From the NCBI RefSeq assembly GCF_019396325.1, contig NZ_JAHKRO010000059.1:1-57120 (forward strand): DNA of 57,120 nucleotides. The letters are read 5' to 3'. The notes below the pieces were generated by a model. The model had not been told where the DNA came from. It did no database searches and saw nothing but the letters and a program-made list of their open reading frames with translations. The position numbers were made by a program, and so were the translations under genes. This DNA comes from Nonomuraea ceibae. Lineage in GTDB: Bacteria; Actinomycetota; Actinomycetes; Streptosporangiales; Streptosporangiaceae. Positions 31,076-41,700 of the stretch are shown in pieces; the stretch's first letter is position 1, and each line of letters begins with the position of its first letter.

Positions 31076-32311
31076 TCACCGGTCGACGATCTCGTTCTTG
31101 CCGATGACCACGACGCCGCCGCGGGTCAGCGCGAACCGGGTGCGGTCGTAGTCCAGGTCGAAGCCGATGCGGGCGCCGTCGGGGATGACGACGTTCTTGT
31201 CGATGATGGCCTTGCGCACGATCGCGCCGCGCCCCACCTTGACGTTCTCCATCAGCACCGAGTCCTCCACCAGCGAGTGGGAGTGCAGCACGACCTTGGG
31301 CGACAGGATCGAGCGGTAGGCGGTGCCGCCGGAGACGATGACGCCGGGCGAGACCAGCGAGTCGATGGCCCGGCCGACGCGGTCGCCGTCGTTGTGCACG
31401 AACTTGGCGGGCGGCAGCGGGTCGTGCCCGGTGTGGATGGGCCACTTGTCGTTGTACAGGTTGAAGACCGGATGCGCGGCGATCAGGTCCATGTGCGCCT
31501 CGTAGTAGGCGTCGAGCGTGCCCACGTCGCGCCAGTAGCCCCGGTCGCGCTCGCTCGAACCGGGCACCACGTTGTTGGCGAAGTCGTACACGTCGGCCCC
31601 GCCGGACTTGACCATCATCGGGATGATGTTGCCGCCCAGGTCGTGCTTGCTCGTGGGGTCGAGGGCGTCCTCGCGCAGCGCGTCGATCATCGCCTGCGTC
31701 TTGAACACGTAGTTGCCCATCGAGGCGTAGACCTCGTCGGGCGAGTCGGCCAGCCCGACGGCGTCCTTGGGCTTCTCCCGGAACGCCACGATGCGCCGGC
31801 CCTCCGGGTCGGTCTCGATCACGCCGAACTGGTCGGCCAGCGACAGCGGCTGCCGGATCGCGGCCACGGTCACGTCGGCGCCGGAGTCCTCGTGCTGGTC
31901 GACCATCTGCCGCGGATCCATGCGGTAGATGTGGTCGGCGCCGAACACGATCACGTGCTCGGGCATCTCGTCGTAGATCAGGTTCAGGTTCTGGAAGAGC
32001 GCGTCGGCCGAGCCGGAGAACCAGCGCGGGCCCAGCCGCTGCTGCGCGGGCACCGGCGTCACGTAGTTTCCGAGCATGGCCGACAGCCGCCAGGTGCGCG
32101 AGACGTGGCGGTCGAGGCTGTGGTTCTTGTACTGGGTCAGTACGACGATCTTCAGATAGCCGCCGTTGGCGAGGTTGGACAGCACGAAGTCGATGAGCCG
32201 GTACATCCCGCCGAACGGCACCGCCGGTTTCGCCCGATCCGCCGTGAGAGGCATGAGCCTCTTTCCCTCTCCACCTGCCAGCACGACCGCAAGCACCCTC
32301 CGGGACCTCAT
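31076..32311 (-). CDS. glgC: Glucose-1-phosphate adenylyltransferase
   Basis: 411-residue ADP-glucose pyrophosphorylase. The N-terminal nucleotidyltransferase motif VLAVVLAGGEGKRLMPLTADRAKPAVPFGG carries both allosteric and catalytic residues. WFSGSADALFQN, the HIYRMD metal site and the C-terminal left-handed beta-helix (SPKVVLHSHSLVEDSVLMENVKVGRGAIVRKAIID) are present. It makes ADP-glucose for glycogen or maltose-1-phosphate synthesis in the cytoplasm. It is divergent from the glycogen-synthase-type gene, the usual actinobacterial pair. Confidence 0.97.
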   Translation of the reverse strand: MRSRRVLAVVLAGGEGKRLMPLTADRAKPAVPFGGMYRLIDFVLSNLANGGYLKIVVLTQYKNHSLDRHVSRTWRLSAMLGNYVTPVPAQQRLGPRWFSGSADALFQNLNLIYDEMPEHVIVFGADHIYRMDPRQMVDQHEDSGADVTVAAIRQPLSLADQFGVIETDPEGRRIVAFREKPKDAVGLADSPDEVYASMGNYVFKTQAMIDALREDALDPTSKHDLGGNIIPMMVKSGGADVYDFANNVVPGSSERDRGYWRDVGTLDAYYEAHMDLIAAHPVFNLYNDKWPIHTGHDPLPPAKFVHNDGDRVGRAIDSLVSPGVIVSGGTAYRSILSPKVVLHSHSLVEDSVLMENVKVGRGAIVRKAIIDKNVVIPDGARIGFDLDYDRTRFALTRGGVVVIGKNEIVDR

Positions 32312-32478
32312 GTCCTGGACGCTACCCTCAATCGGCCGATCTATCGACGAATGCGCGTCCGGCTCCCTCCCGTCGTGTCCCGTTCTCTCGGGTTATGTAC
32401 GCCACGCGGCGGGCGGTCGTTCCGCATGTCGGGCTTGTCGCCGTGTCGCGGGGAGGCACTTCCTCGTATGGTCGTGTC

Positions 32479-33651
32479 ATGCGTGTTGATCTGCTGAGCA
32501 GGGAGTACCCACCGGAGGTCTACGGCGGGGCCGGCGTGCACCTGGAGTATCTGGCCAGGGAGCTGCGCGAGCTGGCCGACGTGCGGGTCCGCTGCTTCGG
32601 CGCGGACCGGGACGAGCCGGGCGTGTCGGCATACCGTACGCCCGCCGGGCTGGGGGCGGCGAACGCGGCCCTCCAGGTGCTCGGGGTGGACCTGGAGATG
32701 GCCGCCGCCTGCGCGGGCGCGGACGTGGTCCATTCGCATACCTGGTACGCCAACTTTGCCGGGCATGTCGCGAAGCTGCTCCACGGCGTGCCGCACGTGG
32801 TCACCACGCACAGCCTCGAACCGCTGCGGCCGTGGAAGGCCGAGCAGCTCGGCGGCGGCTACGCGATCTCGTCGTGGGCCGAGCGCACCGCGCTGGCGGC
32901 GGCCGACGCGGTGATCGCGGTGTCGGAGGGCATGCGCCGCGACGTGCTGTCGGCCTATCCGGGGATCGACCCGGCCAAGGTCACGGTGATCCACAACGGC
33001 ATCGACACCGCCGAGTACGCCCCGGACATCGACCAGGATGTCCTGAAAAAGTATGGGATAGACCCCGACCGGCCGTACGTGATCTTCGTGGGCCGGATCA
33101 CCCGCCAGAAGGGGCTCGTCCACCTCCTGCACGCGGCGCGCGCCCTCGACCCCGGCGCGCAGCTCGTGCTGTGCGCGGGCGCGCCCGACACGCCCGAGAT
33201 CGAGGCCGAGGTCACCGCGCTGGTGCGCGGGCTGGACCGCGAGGGCGTGTTCTGGATCTCCGAGATGCTGCCCAAGCCCGAGGTCATCCAGCTCCTCACC
33301 CACGCGGCCGTGTTCGTGTGCCCGTCGGTCTACGAGCCGATGGGCATCGTCAACCTGGAGGCGATGGCCTGCGAGACCGCCGTGGTCGCCACCGCCACCG
33401 GCGGCATCCCCGAGGTCGTCGCCGACGGCGAGACCGGCCTGCTCGTCCCGATCGACCAGGGCCCCGACGGCACCCCGCACGACCCGGAACGCTTCGCCGG
33501 CGACCTGGCCGCGCGCGTCAACGCCCTGCTCGCCGACCCCGCCCGCGCCGCCGCCCTCGGCCGGGCCGGTCGCGCCCGCGCCGTCGAGCACTTCTCCTGG
33601 GCCACCGTCGCCCGCCGCACCCTCGCCCTGTACGACTCGCTCACGCGCTGA
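32479..33651 (+). CDS. glgA: Actinobacterial glycogen synthase / maltose-1-phosphate synthase (GT4)
   Basis: 390-residue GT4 glycosyltransferase of the Corynebacterium/Mycobacterium GlgA (GlgM) type: MRVDLLSREYPPEVYGGAGVHLEYLARELRE, donor-site block VIFVGRITRQKGLVHLLHAA and the EX7E segment in CPSVYEPMGIVNLEAMACETAVVATATGGIPEVV. The mycobacterial homologue transfers glucose from ADP-glucose to glucose-1-phosphate. The ATG is set by TATGGT ending six bases before it, implying a leaderless mRNA; a longer frame upstream is not needed. Confidence 0.93.
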   Translation: MRVDLLSREYPPEVYGGAGVHLEYLARELRELADVRVRCFGADRDEPGVSAYRTPAGLGAANAALQVLGVDLEMAAACAGADVVHSHTWYANFAGHVAKLLHGVPHVVTTHSLEPLRPWKAEQLGGGYAISSWAERTALAAADAVIAVSEGMRRDVLSAYPGIDPAKVTVIHNGIDTAEYAPDIDQDVLKKYGIDPDRPYVIFVGRITRQKGLVHLLHAARALDPGAQLVLCAGAPDTPEIEAEVTALVRGLDREGVFWISEMLPKPEVIQLLTHAAVFVCPSVYEPMGIVNLEAMACETAVVATATGGIPEVVADGETGLLVPIDQGPDGTPHDPERFAGDLAARVNALLADPARAAALGRAGRARAVEHFSWATVARRTLALYDSLTR

Positions 33652-33666
33652 TTGGGCCTTGCCGAC

Positions 33667-33699
33667 CCTCCTGCCCCGGCTCACGCTGGGGGCAGGAGG
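33667..33699 (+). promoter_or_regulatory. Perfect 11-bp hairpin covering the ribosome binding site of the Nramp-like gene
   Basis: CCTCCTGCCCC (33667-33677) and GGGGCAGGAGG (33689-33699) are exact reverse complements around an 11-base loop. The right arm contains the AGGAGG ribosome binding site, seven bases before the ATG at 33707. In RNA the site would be hidden. It starts 16 bases after the glgA stop, so it could also attenuate read-through, but there is no T-run. Confidence 0.65.
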
Positions 33700-33706
33700 C
33701 GAGGAC

Positions 33707-35185
33707 ATGGCGCACCCACTCGGAGTCAGCCGCCCGGATCTCGGCGTCACCGACCTGCCCACGCCGGAGGAGGTCTTCAAGGTCTCCCGGATCGGCCCGG
33801 CGCAACTGTTCAAGTACGCGGTCGGGCCCAGCCTGATCGCCCTCGGCATCTCGATCGGCAGCGGCGAATGGCTGCTCGGCCCGCTCAGCGTCGGCCAGTA
33901 CGGCTTCGTCGGCGTCGGCTGGGTGATCCTCGTCTCGGCGCTGCTCCAGACGTTCTACAACGTCGAATGCTCCCGCTACGTCGTCGCCACCGGCGAGGCG
34001 CCGGTCGTCGCCTGGGGGCGCGTGCCGCCCGGCCGGCGGCTGTGGGTGCCGCTGTCGGTGCTGATCGTCCTGTTCTCCTTCATCGCCGGCGGCTGGGCCG
34101 CCTCGGCGGGACAGGGCGTGTACGCGCTCGTCCACGGCCGCATCCCGCCTGCCGGGGCCGAGGAACCCCGGCTGTGGGCCATCGCGCTGCTCGTGGTCGT
34201 CTTCCTGATCACCGCGCTGGCCCGCCGGATCAGCCGGGCGCTGGAGCTGGCCAACTGGCTGCTCGTGTCGGTCATCCTGCTCGCGCTGCTGGCCATCGAC
34301 CTGCTCGTGGTGCCGTGGGAGCTGTGGTGGGAGGGCATCCGCGGCTTCGTCACCCCCGCCGCCCCGCCCGCCGGCATCACCGCCACCCAGCTCGGCGCGC
34401 TGGCCGGCTTCACCGCGCTGGCCTCCGGCCTCAACTGGTACGTCATGGGGCACTACCGGGACAAGGGCTACGGCATGGGCCACCGCACCGGGTTCATCTC
34501 CGGGCTGCGCGGCGACCGGCGCGAGATCCTGGCCAGCGGCGTCACCTTCCCCGACGACGAACGCAACCGGGGACTGTGGCGGCGCTGGTACCGGCTGCTC
34601 ATGGTCGACATGTGGGGCGTGTTCTTCGTCGGCGCCATCCTCGGCATGCTGCTGCCCACGATCCTCATGTCCCAGGCCGTCGCGCTCTCCGGCGAGCGGC
34701 CCACCAGGGCCGACGTGCCCACGTTCGTGGCCGTCGCGCTCGGCGACGAGTACGGCGGGGCCATGTTCGCCGTCGCGCTCGTCCTCGGCGTGCTCGTGCT
34801 GTTCTCCACCCAGCTCGGCATCTTCGAGGCCATGGTCCGGGTGACCACCGACGCCGCCCACGCCACCAGCCCGCGCCTGCGCCGGCTGGTGGAGGGCGAC
34901 CCGCGCCGGTTCTACTACCCGTTCATGATCGTCCTGCTGGTGGTGATCTCCGTCGTCATCCACCTCAGCCTGCCCGTCGCGCTGGTGGAGTGGTCGGCCA
35001 ACATGTCGAACCTGGGCGCGCTCATCTACCCGTTCTTCCTCATGTACCTCAACAGCAGGCTGCCCAGGCCCGCCCGGCCCCGCCCGTGGCACTACGCCGT
35101 GCTCGGGCTCAACGTCGTCTTCTTCGGGTTCTTCTTCGTCAACTTCATCGCCGACTTCCTCGGCGACCCGCTGGTGACCTTCTGA
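33707..35185 (+). CDS. Nramp-related membrane transporter lacking the DPGN motif
   Basis: 492 residues with about 11-12 transmembrane segments. The first membrane segment (GPSLIALGISIGSGEWLLGPLSVGQYGF) and overall pattern match Nramp-superfamily proteins, but canonical metal-transporting members have DPGN in this helix while this protein has GSGEW. The long hydrophilic loop (RDKGYGMGHRTGFISGLRGDRREILASGVTF) is a feature of this sub-group. The substrate is therefore uncertain. The start follows AGGAGG, which is buried in a hairpin. Confidence 0.8.
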   Translation: MAHPLGVSRPDLGVTDLPTPEEVFKVSRIGPAQLFKYAVGPSLIALGISIGSGEWLLGPLSVGQYGFVGVGWVILVSALLQTFYNVECSRYVVATGEAPVVAWGRVPPGRRLWVPLSVLIVLFSFIAGGWAASAGQGVYALVHGRIPPAGAEEPRLWAIALLVVVFLITALARRISRALELANWLLVSVILLALLAIDLLVVPWELWWEGIRGFVTPAAPPAGITATQLGALAGFTALASGLNWYVMGHYRDKGYGMGHRTGFISGLRGDRREILASGVTFPDDERNRGLWRRWYRLLMVDMWGVFFVGAILGMLLPTILMSQAVALSGERPTRADVPTFVAVALGDEYGGAMFAVALVLGVLVLFSTQLGIFEAMVRVTTDAAHATSPRLRRLVEGDPRRFYYPFMIVLLVVISVVIHLSLPVALVEWSANMSNLGALIYPFFLMYLNSRLPRPARPRPWHYAVLGLNVVFFGFFFVNFIADFLGDPLVTF

Positions 35186-35192
35186 CCCCCGA

Positions 35193-35597
35193 TCAGCGGG
35201 TGCGCTCCAGCACCACGATCGGGATCTCCCGGTCGGTCTTCTTCGTGTACTCGTCGTAGTCGGGCCACGCGGCGGCCATCAGCCGCCACAGCTCCGGCCG
35301 CTCCTCAGGGGTGGCGGTACGGGCGCGGGCCTTGAACCGGTCACCCTTGACCTGCGCCTCCACCTCAGGCTCGGCCAGCAGGTTCTTGTACCAGTCGGGA
35401 TGGTCCGGGTCGCCGCCCTTCGAGGCGACGAGCACGAGGTCGTCGCCGTGCCGCTGGTAGATCAGCGGCGTCGTGTACGGGTCGCCCGACGTGCGGCCCT
35501 TGGTGGTCAGCAGCAGCACCGTCGTGCCGTTCCAGTCGTGTCCCTCGGCGCCGTCGGTCTCACGGTAGCGCCGGACGTGTTCCTTGCCGTAGAGCAT
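35193..35597 (-). CDS. Deazaflavin-dependent nitroreductase-family protein (DDN-like)
   Basis: 134 residues. TVLLLTTKGRTSGDPYTTPLIYQRHGDDLVLVASKGGDPDHPDWYKNLLAEPEV is the signature of F420-binding DDN/FDOR-B enzymes of actinobacteria, which transfer hydride from F420H2. Length is normal. The C-terminus ends KTDREIPIVVLERTR as in the family. It converges on the Nramp-like gene with seven bases between the stops. Confidence 0.93.
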   Translation of the reverse strand: MLYGKEHVRRYRETDGAEGHDWNGTTVLLLTTKGRTSGDPYTTPLIYQRHGDDLVLVASKGGDPDHPDWYKNLLAEPEVEAQVKGDRFKARARTATPEERPELWRLMAAAWPDYDEYTKKTDREIPIVVLERTR

Positions 35598-35676
35598 GCC
35601 TGCATGCCTACCCCCCGGACAGGCTTCTCACCTGGGCCTGTACGACAGTGGAAGTCCCGTGGCACACACCAGAACT

Positions 35677-35688
35677 GTAAGCGCTTAC
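35677..35688. promoter_or_regulatory. LacI-type palindrome GTAAGCGCTTAC
   Basis: A perfect 12-bp palindrome with a central CG, as in operators of LacI/GalR-family repressors, lies in the divergent gap between the DDN-like gene and the TPR-CHAT gene, about 70 bases before the latter. No LacI gene is in the window. Confidence 0.45.
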
Positions 35689-35753
35689 CTACCGGCGCCC
35701 CCCGGCAGGGGCGGTCCTGTACGCCGGCGCGCACCAGTGAGAGTGTTGCCTTC

Positions 35754-38700
35754 ATGAACGATCCGGCCTGGGCTCTCGCCTCCCGCATCGCGGCGTTCGA
35801 CCGGGACGCCGACCCCGGGCCGGTGCGGGACGAGACGGCGCTCGCCGAAGCCGAACAGGCCATGCTCGCCTGCGACGGCGGCCCCGCCGACGCCGTCACC
35901 TGGCGGCTCATCGGCATGCTCCACCTGGCCCGCTACCGCCTCGACCCCGGAGAGGGCACCGAAGCCGCCGTGGCCGGCGTGTTCTTCGCCGCCGTGGCCG
36001 TCGTCGACCCGCGTGGCCTGCCCGAACGGCTGCGCGGCCCCGGCGCCGCCGACACCCCCGAGACCTGGGCCAAACTCGTCGAAGAGCTCTTCCGCCACGT
36101 CGACCCCGGCGCCCACCCCCACGTCGCCCTCCTCCTGCACACCCTCGTCCGCCGCGCCCTCGCCGACCCGACCCCCGAGGTGTGCGACCGGCTCGCCCAG
36201 GTCCTCCTCCAGGAGGCCGACGGCGCCTGGGCGTCCCGCGCCCTCGCCCTCCTCGGCGACGGCCTCACCCGCCTGCACCGCGCGACCGGCCGGCCCGAGG
36301 CGCTCGACGACGCCGTCCACGTCCTCTTCCGCGCCGCCCTCGGCGACCCCCGCCACCTCGGGGCCCTCGCCGCCGCCCTCGGCCGCGCCATGCCCGGCGA
36401 CGATGAGCTCACCCGCGCCCACCTCACCGCCGCCTGGCGGCCCGACGGCCCGGAACGCTCCCAGGCGCTCCTCGCCCTCCTGGAGCTCGCCGGGCGGCGC
36501 GCCGCCCAGTCCGCGCACGACGCCGACCTGCTCGCGTTCATCCGCACCGGGCAGGCGGCCCTCGACTTCTGGCACGAGCCCCGCGCCGCCCACCCCCGCG
36601 TCCTCGCCGCGTACGCCTCCGGGCTCGTCGAGTGGTACGCCGTCACCGGCGACGAACGCTCCCTGGAGGCCGCCCGCGAAATGCTCGCCGCCCTCGGCGA
36701 ACCGCCCGGCGACATCCCCGCCGAACTCGGCCGCGACCCCATCGCCCGGCTCGACCTCCTCGCCGGCCGCCGCTGGCGCCGCTACCGCGCCACCGGCCAC
36801 CCCGCCGACCTGGACACCGCCCTGCACGCCCTGCGCCACGCGGCCACCCGCGCCTACCCCGGCCACCCCGACCGTCCCCGCCTCCTCGCCAACCTCGCCA
36901 ACGCCCTCACCCACCACGCCACCCCTGAACCCGCCCTCAGGGGACCGAGCGGCCTCCTCGGCGAGGACGCCACTACGGCGACGGGCCCCGGCGGCGCACC
37001 CGCTTCCGGGCGGCAGAGCGGCACCCCCGGTGGTGCGGCAGCCTCTGGAGGGTGGGGCGACGTGGGTTCTCGTGGGGCGGCCCCTGAACGGGCGGCACGT
37101 CCGTACGGTGGGGGCGCCACTCCGGTGGGGCCGCCTCACGGTCAGGACGCCATCGGGGTCGTGGGAGGGCAGCGGGACGCCCGGGCGGACGAAGCGATCA
37201 CGGCGGCGCGGGAAGCCGTGGCGGCGTGTTCCGGCGCCGACCCGATGCGGCCCCGGGCGCTCCTGCTGCTCGCCCGGGCGCTCCGGCTCGACCCCGGCCT
37301 GCCCGCCGCCGACGAGGCGGTGACCGCCTTACGGCAGGTGATCGACGCCGGCGAGGAGCCGGCGGAGGCGTACGCGCTGCTGTCCCTCATGCTGCGCCGC
37401 CGCGCCCTGGCCGGCCAGGGACGCCAGGACCTCGACGACGCCGTGCAGGCCGCCCGCCAGGCCGCCGAGACGGCCGCCAAGACGCTGCCCGACCAGCCCG
37501 CCGTCCCGGCCCCGCTGGCCGAGGCGCTGCTGCTGCGGTTCGACGTGCTGGGCGACCCCGCCGACCTGGCCGAGGCCCTGACCGTGCCCGCCACCGCCCT
37601 CGACCCCGCCCTGCACGCCCACCTGGCCCGCACCCTCGCCCGCCTGCCCGAGCACCCGTCGCCCCTGGCCACGGCCGGGCCGGAGCCGGCGGAGGCCGCC
37701 GCGCGGCTCGCGCTGGACGTCGACGACGACCTGACCCGCGCCCTCCTGCCCCTCGCCGGACGACCCGGCCCGGCCCCCGCCGAAGAACCGGACGCCCTGG
37801 CGACCCGGCTGCTCGGCATCGCCGGCCTGTTCGCGGACCGGGGCAGGCATCGCATCGCCGCCGAACTGCTCGTAGGTGCCGAACGGGCCTTCACCGACGC
37901 GGGCGCCCCGGCCGGCGCCGCGCGGGCGCGTTCCCTGATCGGCCGCTGCCACGAGGAGCTGGGCGAGTGGGAGGCGGCGCTGCGCTCGTACGAACAGGCC
38001 GCGATCACGTACCGCGACCTGGGCGACGCGCACGCGGAGGCGGCGGAGACCGGCCGGATGGGCGCGGCGGCGAGCGGCGGGAACGATCCGGCCCGCGCCG
38101 CCGCCCTGCACCTGCGTGCCGCCGACCTCTGCCGCCAGGCGGGCCTGGCCGAGGCGGAGGCGTCCCAGCAGGAACAGGCCGCCGCCGCGCACCTGGCCGC
38201 GGGCGACCCGGAGGCCGCGCTGGAGCGTTCGAGCCGCGCCCGCGAGCTGTACCTGGCGCTCGGCGAGAGCGTACGCGCCGCCCGCGTCCTCATCGTCAGC
38301 GCCCGGTGCGGCGCCGAGCTCGGCCATCTGCCCGCCGCCGCCGAGGTGATCACCACCTGCGCCGCCGAGCTGGAGACGCACGGCTCCTGGGACGACGCCT
38401 GCCAGGCGCTCGACGCCCACGCGCGGCTCCTCCACGCCCTCGGCCACGCCGGCCACGCCGCCGCGTGCGAGACGGCCATCGTCGAGATCGTCCGCCGCCG
38501 GGGGAACCGGCGCGATCCCGCCGACGAGTGGTACCGGATCGCCCGCCGCCGCCGCGCCCGCGGCGACCTGCCCGCCGCCCGGCAGGCCTTCGAACGGGCC
38601 GAACGCGCGTACAACGCGATCGGTCACCAGGACGGCCTCGCCGCCGTCCGCCACCAGCTCGGCACCCTCGCCTACGCCGAGGGCGACCCGGACCAGGCCG

Positions 38701-41700
38701 CCCAGGACCTCGCCACGGCCGCCGACGCCTACGCCCGCCTCGGCGCCCCGTCCCGCGAGGCCGCCGCCCGCACCCTGCGCGGCGCCTGCCTGGGCGACCT
38801 GAACCGGCCGGACGACGCCCGTACGGAACTCGCCCGCGCCTTCGAGCTGGCCGCCTCCGAGGGGGACCTGGAGGCGCTGTTCTCCGCCACGCTGGCGCAG
38901 GCCGACCTGGCGCTTCACCCGGCCTCGGCATCGCCCGGCACGCCTTCCCGCCCCCAGGCGGAGGCAGGCCGGCCGTCGCGAGCAGCGGCGGAACTGGCAG
39001 CCGGGTTCGGGAACGAGCCGGGCGCCGCCTTCGAGGACCGCGGGGGAGCCGGTGACGGGTGGCTCGCCGAGGTGCGGCGGGGGCTGGCGGCCAAGGCTTC
39101 GGACAGTGCCGGGGCCCGGGGCGCGTGGGCGGTCGCGGCGGGGGAGCTGCTGGAATCGGCCCTGGGGATGGCAGCGGGTGACCCGGTGCGCGAGGCGATC
39201 GTCCAGGACCGCCTGGCGGTGCTGGCCGCGCGTACCGGTGACGCGGACGGGGAGATCGAGGCGCTCGAACGGGCGGCGGCGGGGCTGCGTCACACGGGCC
39301 GTCCCGGCGCCTTCGCTGCGGTACGGCTCGGGTTCGCGCTGGAGGCGCGCGGGGCGCTGGTGCGTGCCCGTTCCGCCCTGGAGGAAGGGCTGGCGGCCCT
39401 GGCCGACGACCCGGCCCCCCAGCCGGCCGAGCCGTCGTACGGCCATCGCGCCCCGACGGAGGGCACGGCGTGTTCAGGCGATGGGCCGGCGGGGGCAGAG
39501 GCGCCGTACTGGCTGATGGCGGGGCAGGTCGAGGCGGCGGTGCTGGTCCGGGTGGCGCAGCTGCAGCTGGCGCTCGGGGAGCGGGCGCGCGGGCGGGCGG
39601 CGCTGGCACGGGCGCTCGCGGGGCTGCGGCGGGAAGGGGACCCGGCGGAGGCGCCGGCCGAGTGGCTGCGCATCGAGGAGGCCGAAGCGGCGGCAGACCT
39701 GGCCGGGGCGCTCGCGCCGGCCCGGCAGGCGCTCCAGGTGAACGACGACCCGGGACGCCGCTCGCGGCTGCTGGCGAAGCTGGCCGAGCTGGCGTTGGAG
39801 GCGGAGGAGCCCGCGGTGGCGCACGACTACGCCGCCCAGGGGTGCGAGCTGGGTGACGCCCGTCTGGTGGAGCATCTGCGCAACCTCGGCGCGGCGGCGC
39901 TGGCACAGGGGCGGGCCGCCAAGGCGGTCGACCACCTGACCAAGGCCGCCCAGCTCGCCCGCGAGCCCGTCCGGGCGACCCCGGCGGCAGGCACGGCGAG
40001 CACAGCCGGCTCGGCGGGGGCGGCGTTGCCGGTGCGACTGGTGCGGGTGCTGGCCGTGCTGGGGGCGGCGCTGGTCGAGGCGCGGCGGCTCGCGGAGGCC
40101 GGAGCGGTGCTGGCCGAAGGGCTGGCGCTGACGGGCGGGCCGGCGTGGCGGGTGCCCAGGGCCGAGCTGCTGGTGGCGCGGTCCCGGCTGCGGCTGGTGC
40201 AGGGCGAGCCGGGGGAGGCGGTCACGGGCTGCCTGGAGGCCCTGGTGCTGGGCGAGGCGGCAGGCGACGACAGGCTCGTCGGGGCGGCCTGCGACGGCCT
40301 CGCGGAGGCGTACCGGGAGCTGGGGGAGACGGCGCGGGCGCGGTCGTTCGGCGCGCGGGCGGTGGAGGTCGACCGGGCCCGGGGGCGGCGGCGGGCCGTG
40401 GTGCTGGGGTTGATCCGGCAGGCGGCCTTGCAAGCCCAGGGGCTCGGGGCGGGTGGGGCGGAGGCCGTGGCGGGGCTGGAGGAGGCGCTGGGGCTGGCGC
40501 GGCGGATCGGGTTCGCGGCCGGGGAGGGGCTGGCGCTCGGCAGGCTGGCCGCGCTCGACGTGCGGGCCGGGGAGCACGCGCGGGCGCGGCAGCGCGCCTC
40601 GGAGGCCATCGCGCTGCTGCGCGGCACCGGGCAGGAGGAGGCGCTGGGCCGCGCGTACCAGGACAGGGCGGTCGCCTCGGAACGGCTCGGTGACCTGGCG
40701 GCGGCGCTGGCGGACGCCGAGGCGGCCGGAGAGCTGTCCGAACGCGCCGGCGACGGCGCCGCCGGGGCGCTGCGTGACAGGGCCGTCGAGCTGGCCGTGC
40801 GGCTGGGGCGGGGCCGGACCGCGTGGGCGCACGCCGAGCGGGCGAAGGCCAGGCTCCTGGCCGTCCAGCTCGGCCCCGTGGGCCGGGCCGACGGGCCAGG
40901 CCCGGGGTGGCACGACGAGGGCGTCGTGGCCGAGGCCGTGGAGGCGATGGCCGGGGTGCTCGGGACAGCCGAAGCAACCGGGGCAATCAGGGCAACCGGG
41001 GCGGCCGAAGCAGCCGGGGCGCGCAGGGGCGCGGGGGTGACCGGGGTGCTGGGGTTCTACCTGAGCGGCGGCCGGGTGCTGGTGCTCGCGCACCGGACCG
41101 GGTGGGCGCAGCCGAGGGCGTTCGGCACCCGGGTGGGAACGGAACTGCTCGTGGCGGCAGGCGGCGAGGGCCGGTGGGGCGACGACTGGGCGCTGCTCGG
41201 CGACCTGCTCCTGGGCGACGCCCTCGACGCGCTCGGCGACGCCCTGGACATGCTCTACCTCGTCCCGTACGGGGAGCTGGACCGGTTGCCGCTGCACGCG
41301 CTGGCCCCCGGCGGCCGGCTGCTGCTCGAACGCTGCCCGGTGGCCTACGCGCCGTCGCTGGCCATGCTGGGCGGCCTCGCCGGGCGGCAGGCGGCGCGGG
41401 CGCGGCGTTCGCTGGTCGTCGGCTACGCGCAGGACGCGGTGGCGCGGGTCGCGTACGAGAACGAGGCCGCGGAGATCGCGCGCGACGGCGGCCAGGGCGC
41501 GCACACCGGGCCGGACGCCACGGCCGCGCTGCTGGAAGGCGACTGGGACCGGATCCACCTGGCCTGCCACGGCTCCTACGACGGGGAGGACCCGTTCGGG
41601 TCGGGCGTCAGGCTGGGCGACGGGCTGCTGACCGCGCGGCGGATCGCCGGGATGCGGATCGGGGCCGGGCTGGTCGTGCTCGGCTCGTGCGAGAGCGGCG

